In this document: positions 5,149 to 8,066 of the stretch, piece after piece
How positions within the stretch are numbered: position 1 is the first letter of the stretch
Layout: every line of letters begins with the position of its first letter
From: Actinomycetota bacterium
Lineage (GTDB): Bacteria; Actinomycetota; Acidimicrobiia; Actinomarinales; Actinomarinaceae
Length of the DNA: 8,066 nucleotides
Assembly (NCBI GenBank): GCA_002724835.1
Contig: PBPX01000049.1
Location: 1-8,066 of the forward strand
Direction of reading: 5' to 3'
Translations under genes and position numbers: made by a program
Notes under the pieces: generated by a model
The model's database searches: none
Told to the model about the DNA's origin: nothing
The model's input: only the letters and a program-made list of their open reading frames with translations

Positions 5149-8066
5149 TGAGTCTTAACGGTAATAACGTCATTGGCAGTTCTGGTCACAGAACTAATCA
5201 GCCTCCTTTTGAGATCGACCAGTCGTTGCGGTTTAACGATGATGATTCTGCTTATTTGAGCAGGACTCCAAGCGCGGGTAATCGTAAGACTTGGACATGG
5301 AGCGGCTGGATAAAGCACTCAACAGTTGGTTCTGATTATTGGGAAAATGTATTTGGAGCAAAAACTGATTCCAACAATTACGCCTATATTGTTTTTGAGG
5401 CTGATGTACTCAGGTTTTTTAATTATGTTTCAGGATCGCAAAATGGACAGACTTCAACATCTGCTCCGCTTTATCGTGATCCAGCGGCGTGGCGGCACGT
5501 TGTAATTGCGTGGGACACCACTCAAGCAACAGATACTAATCGCCTTAAAATTTACATAAACGGAGAGCAATTAAGCCTCCCGGCAACTGTAAACTATCCT
5601 TCTTTAAATCACGATGGAATTATCAACAGTGCTACTCCACATTACATTGGTGGGCAAATAAATGGAGAGTTTGACGGCTACCTAGCCGAAATGAACTTTA
5701 TCGACGGCACTGCCTTAGACGCATCCTCCTTTGGTGAAACCGATTCAGCCACTAACCAATGGGTTCCTATCGAATACGTTGGAAGTTACGGTACTAACGG
5801 CTTTTACCTTCCATTCTCAGCCACGGAACTTGCGAATAGTTTCACTTCTGATAATAGCGGAACTATTATAGATGCTTATACTTCCGGTTCTGGCAACTGG
5901 ACTTGTCCCGCCGGAGTAACCTCTGTTGAGGTTCTTGTAGTTGCCGGTGGAGGTGGAGGCGGAGGTCTTGGAGGCGGTGGTGGTGCGGGTGGCGTTGTTC
6001 ACCAAAGTAGCAGAACAGTAGTACCGGGAAATACATACGCATACTCTGTTGGCACTGGCGGAAGTGGCAATAATTATGGATTTGGTCTTTGGGGAGGAAA
6101 TGGCGGAAATAGTACCTTTGACACGATAACGGCTGTCGGAGGCGGTGGAGGATCAGGAACCGGATATGCCGGTGGCGCAGGAAAAGACGGTGGTTCTGGC
6201 GGCGGCGGTAATGGAGGGTATGCAAGCCCCGGAGGTTCTGGCACTCAAGCAGATTCTGGTGGAGGTACTGGCTACGGAAATGATGCCGGTGATGGATACG
6301 GAGGAAACTACTACGGAGGTGGTGGTGGAGGAGCCGATACTGCCGGTGGAGATGGCAATAGCCCGTCAGGATATACAGGTGCGGGTGGATCAGGAAAACT
6401 ATTTTCTACCTTTACTGCTTATGGAACCACATCAGGAAACGTAGCATCTTCAGGAAGTGATGGTGGCTACTTCGGTGGTGGAGGAGCCGGTGGTGGGGGA
6501 AACGGTACAAGCGCCGGAACCACAGGTGTAGGCGGTGGCGGATCAGCCGGAATAAACACATCAAACGGCGGAGATGCGATAGCGAACACTGGCGGAGGCG
6601 GCGGCGGTGGAGGAAATTCTACAGGAGGTGATGGTGCTTCAGGTATTGTCCTTATTAAATATACGGGGCCGCATACCGTAACAGCCAACGGTGACGTAAC
6701 CAATACCCGCGCTCAGAAGAAGATCGGCAGTTCATCTATTAAGTTTGATGGTACTGGTGATTATCTTGAAATGCCTGATTCAAGTGATTGGGATTTTGGT
6801 AGCGGTTCGTGGACTGTTGAAGGATGGTTTAATGTTTCATCATGGACAGATAGTTCATTTATCTGGAATCACTGGCAAGATGATAATAACTTTGTAGGAA
6901 TCCGCATACTATCCGGCGGCGATTTAAATATTCTCTCTAAATCGTCCGGCAGTGTTGTTCACAATATAGATTTTACAAGTGTAGATTTATCTACAGATAC
7001 TTGGATACATCTTGCTGTTGTCCGTGATACCAGTGCGGGAAACTTTGTTATATACAAAGATGGCACAAGTGTTGGATCATCGTCTAATTCCACGGCTATG
7101 CCTAATGTTACTGGCACAGCAAGAATTAACGGCGGCAGAGTATATGGGAATTATTGGACAGGATACTTAGATGAATTTAGGGTATCCGACACGGCAAGAT
7201 ATACCAGTTCATTCACCCCATCCACCACAGAATTTACCGCTGACTCAAACACCAAACTCCTGATCCACTCAGACTTTGATGGTGGGCTAGGCGCGGATAA
7301 CTCCGGCAATACCAACGACTTCTCTGCAACTAATCTGGTTGCTACAGATCAGGTACTTGATAGCCCGACGAATAACTTTTGCACTTGGAATCCGATAGAT
7401 ATTTTTGCCGCAAATCTTGCGGGTGTTGTATCGGAAGGCAATTTAAAGATTGTTGATAGCGTCAACCATATTGCCTACAGAGGAACCTATGGTCTCAGTT
7501 CTGGAAAATGGTACTGGGAAATTTATATGATTACCATAGGAGCGGCGGCAAATTGTAGAACAGGCATTTGTAAGACCAACACTTATGGTACGTCCTCTGG
7601 TACTGGGCCAATTGATATGGGCGTTGCTTATACCTACGATGCTGATGGACAAAAGACTGTTCCCGGTAGCACTGGTGCTTATGGAGCAACCTACGCCGCA
7701 GGCGATATTGTTGGCGTTGCATTGGATATGGATGCGGGAACCCTTACGTTTTACAAGAACGGCGCTACTCAAGGCCAAATGGCTTCAGGAATTACTGATG
7801 AGGTTGCGCCACTCGTATGTGAGGGAAATGGCAGTTACCAGTTTGACTCGATAGCGAACTTCGGCCAAGACAGTTCATTCGCCGGAGCAAAAACATCACA
7901 AGGCAACCAAGACGGCAACGGCATTGGCGACTTCTATTACACGCCACCTTCGGGCTATCTAGCACTTTGCTCAGACAACCTCAGTAGCCCAAGCATCGCT
8001 GATCCTACTAAGCACTTTAATACGGTGTTGTATTCTGGGAATGATACCTCTCAGTCAATAAGCGGT
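5148..8066 (+). CDS. giant multidomain adhesin/tail protein with LamG, Gly-rich and SPRY-like domains (partial, 3' end missing)
   Basis: Open from ATG 5148 (TAATG overlap) to the last base, 973 codons without a stop, so the C-terminus lies outside the window. Visible order: linker 1-24; LamG/concanavalin-like domain about 25-195, with SLRFNDDDSAYLSR, WTWSGWIK (49-56), WRHVVIAWD (115-123), IYINGE and FDGYLAEMNFIDG; Gly-rich domain about 244-507, from NWTCPAGVTSVEVLVVAGGG to GIVLIKYTG; second LamG-like domain about 529-695, with SSIKFDGTGDYLEM, WTVEGWF (555-561), WIHLAVVRD (619-627) and GYLDEFRVSDTARY; linker with LDSPTNNF (737-744); SPRY-like domain about 785-910, with SGKWYWEI and GVALDMDAGTLTFYKNG; then HFNTVLYSGN (956-965), which looks like the start of another module. 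LamG and SPRY folds bind ligands, commonly glycans and proteins respectively, so receptor binding is likely. No hydrolase motif or transmembrane segment is seen. No clear Shine-Dalgarno precedes the start. Confidence 0.88.
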   Translation, partial: MSLNGNNVIGSSGHRTNQPPFEIDQSLRFNDDDSAYLSRTPSAGNRKTWTWSGWIKHSTVGSDYWENVFGAKTDSNNYAYIVFEADVLRFFNYVSGSQNGQTSTSAPLYRDPAAWRHVVIAWDTTQATDTNRLKIYINGEQLSLPATVNYPSLNHDGIINSATPHYIGGQINGEFDGYLAEMNFIDGTALDASSFGETDSATNQWVPIEYVGSYGTNGFYLPFSATELANSFTSDNSGTIIDAYTSGSGNWTCPAGVTSVEVLVVAGGGGGGGLGGGGGAGGVVHQSSRTVVPGNTYAYSVGTGGSGNNYGFGLWGGNGGNSTFDTITAVGGGGGSGTGYAGGAGKDGGSGGGGNGGYASPGGSGTQADSGGGTGYGNDAGDGYGGNYYGGGGGGADTAGGDGNSPSGYTGAGGSGKLFSTFTAYGTTSGNVASSGSDGGYFGGGGAGGGGNGTSAGTTGVGGGGSAGINTSNGGDAIANTGGGGGGGGNSTGGDGASGIVLIKYTGPHTVTANGDVTNTRAQKKIGSSSIKFDGTGDYLEMPDSSDWDFGSGSWTVEGWFNVSSWTDSSFIWNHWQDDNNFVGIRILSGGDLNILSKSSGSVVHNIDFTSVDLSTDTWIHLAVVRDTSAGNFVIYKDGTSVGSSSNSTAMPNVTGTARINGGRVYGNYWTGYLDEFRVSDTARYTSSFTPSTTEFTADSNTKLLIHSDFDGGLGADNSGNTNDFSATNLVATDQVLDSPTNNFCTWNPIDIFAANLAGVVSEGNLKIVDSVNHIAYRGTYGLSSGKWYWEIYMITIGAAANCRTGICKTNTYGTSSGTGPIDMGVAYTYDADGQKTVPGSTGAYGATYAAGDIVGVALDMDAGTLTFYKNGATQGQMASGITDEVAPLVCEGNGSYQFDSIANFGQDSSFAGAKTSQGNQDGNGIGDFYYTPPSGYLALCSDNLSSPSIADPTKHFNTVLYSGNDTSQSISG
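5877..6668 (+). repeat. low-complexity glycine-codon tract inside the giant adhesin
   Basis: By hand count about 108 of 264 codons encode Gly, with runs of up to eight, written mostly as mixed GGA, GGT and GGC. Several imperfect G-G-N patches recur (near 5947-5995, 6139-6215, 6319-6335, 6475-6505, 6592-6617). Codon mixing keeps exact tandem repeats short, so this is protein-level low complexity rather than a simple DNA satellite. Confidence 0.7.

Noticed and set aside
6145..6444. Plus-strand 99-codon ORF rich in Glu, Val and Met
   Set aside because: A frame-shifted reading of the Gly-rich tract of the 5148 gene; composition is explained by GGN repeats read out of frame.
6467..6703. Minus-strand Pro-rich ORF of 78 codons
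   Set aside because: It is the reverse complement of the Gly-codon tract (GGN read backwards gives many Pro and Ala codons), has no ribosome site of note, and lies wholly inside the giant adhesin frame.
1209..8066. Diversity-generating retroelement or phase-variable fibre locus
   Set aside because: I saw no reverse transcriptase, no template/variable repeat pair differing at adenines, no invertase and no inverted repeats. The 3' end of the last gene is outside the window, so absence is certain only for what is visible.
1..8066. CRISPR arrays, tRNA or rRNA genes, insertion sequences, attachment sites, terminators
   Set aside because: No regularly spaced repeats, cloverleaf-like segments, transposase reading frames, or GC-rich hairpins followed by T runs were found; coding sequence occupies nearly every base.

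Overview
The window is a densely packed, one-direction block of late structural genes from a tailed bacteriophage, or less likely a prophage since no host gene is present. Small virion-type genes and an SU10-type head-tail adaptor come first, followed by a run of tail-fibre and adhesin genes. Everything I can support is on the + strand. Protein style (Ser/Thr/Gly/Asp-rich fibres, LamG and SPRY-like modules, GDQLD-motif small proteins, stacked fibre genes) resembles phages assembled from aquatic, especially marine, viromes. That impression comes from remembered families, not from a search. The host cannot be named.

Layout. Positions 1-190 hold the 3' end of an upstream gene and/or a 47-codon Lys-rich gene. 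A 102-aa unknown protein (183-491) and a 28-aa mini-gene (494-580) follow. The adaptor (580-1209) comes next. The receptor-binding region runs from 1209 to the window end: a 533-aa Ser/Thr-rich fibre, a 219-aa glycine-rich fibre/tip protein, a 111-aa fibre-assembly-like protein, a 236-aa fibre, an 86-aa fibre-assembly-like protein, a 127-aa fibre, and a giant multidomain adhesin. The giant starts at 5148 and is still open at the last base (973 residues visible). Its order is LamG-like, Gly-rich, LamG-like, SPRY-like, then the start of another module.

Almost no base is non-coding. From 183 onward each gene overlaps the previous one by 1 to 8 nt (TAATG, TGATG or ATGA junctions), apart from a 2-nt gap at 492-493. 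This implies one polycistronic message with coupled translation. I see no promoter, terminator, RNA gene, CRISPR array, insertion sequence or attachment site.

Working together: the adaptor would form part of the neck under the portal. The four or five fibre proteins would form the host-recognition apparatus, and the two small GDQLD proteins, each sitting between fibre genes, probably assist fibre folding or attachment. The most interesting features are the alternating fibre/small-protein layout with a repeated N-terminal module and a shared ATGAGTA start seam, the mini-gene that seems to supply ribosomes to the adaptor, and the modular giant adhesin.
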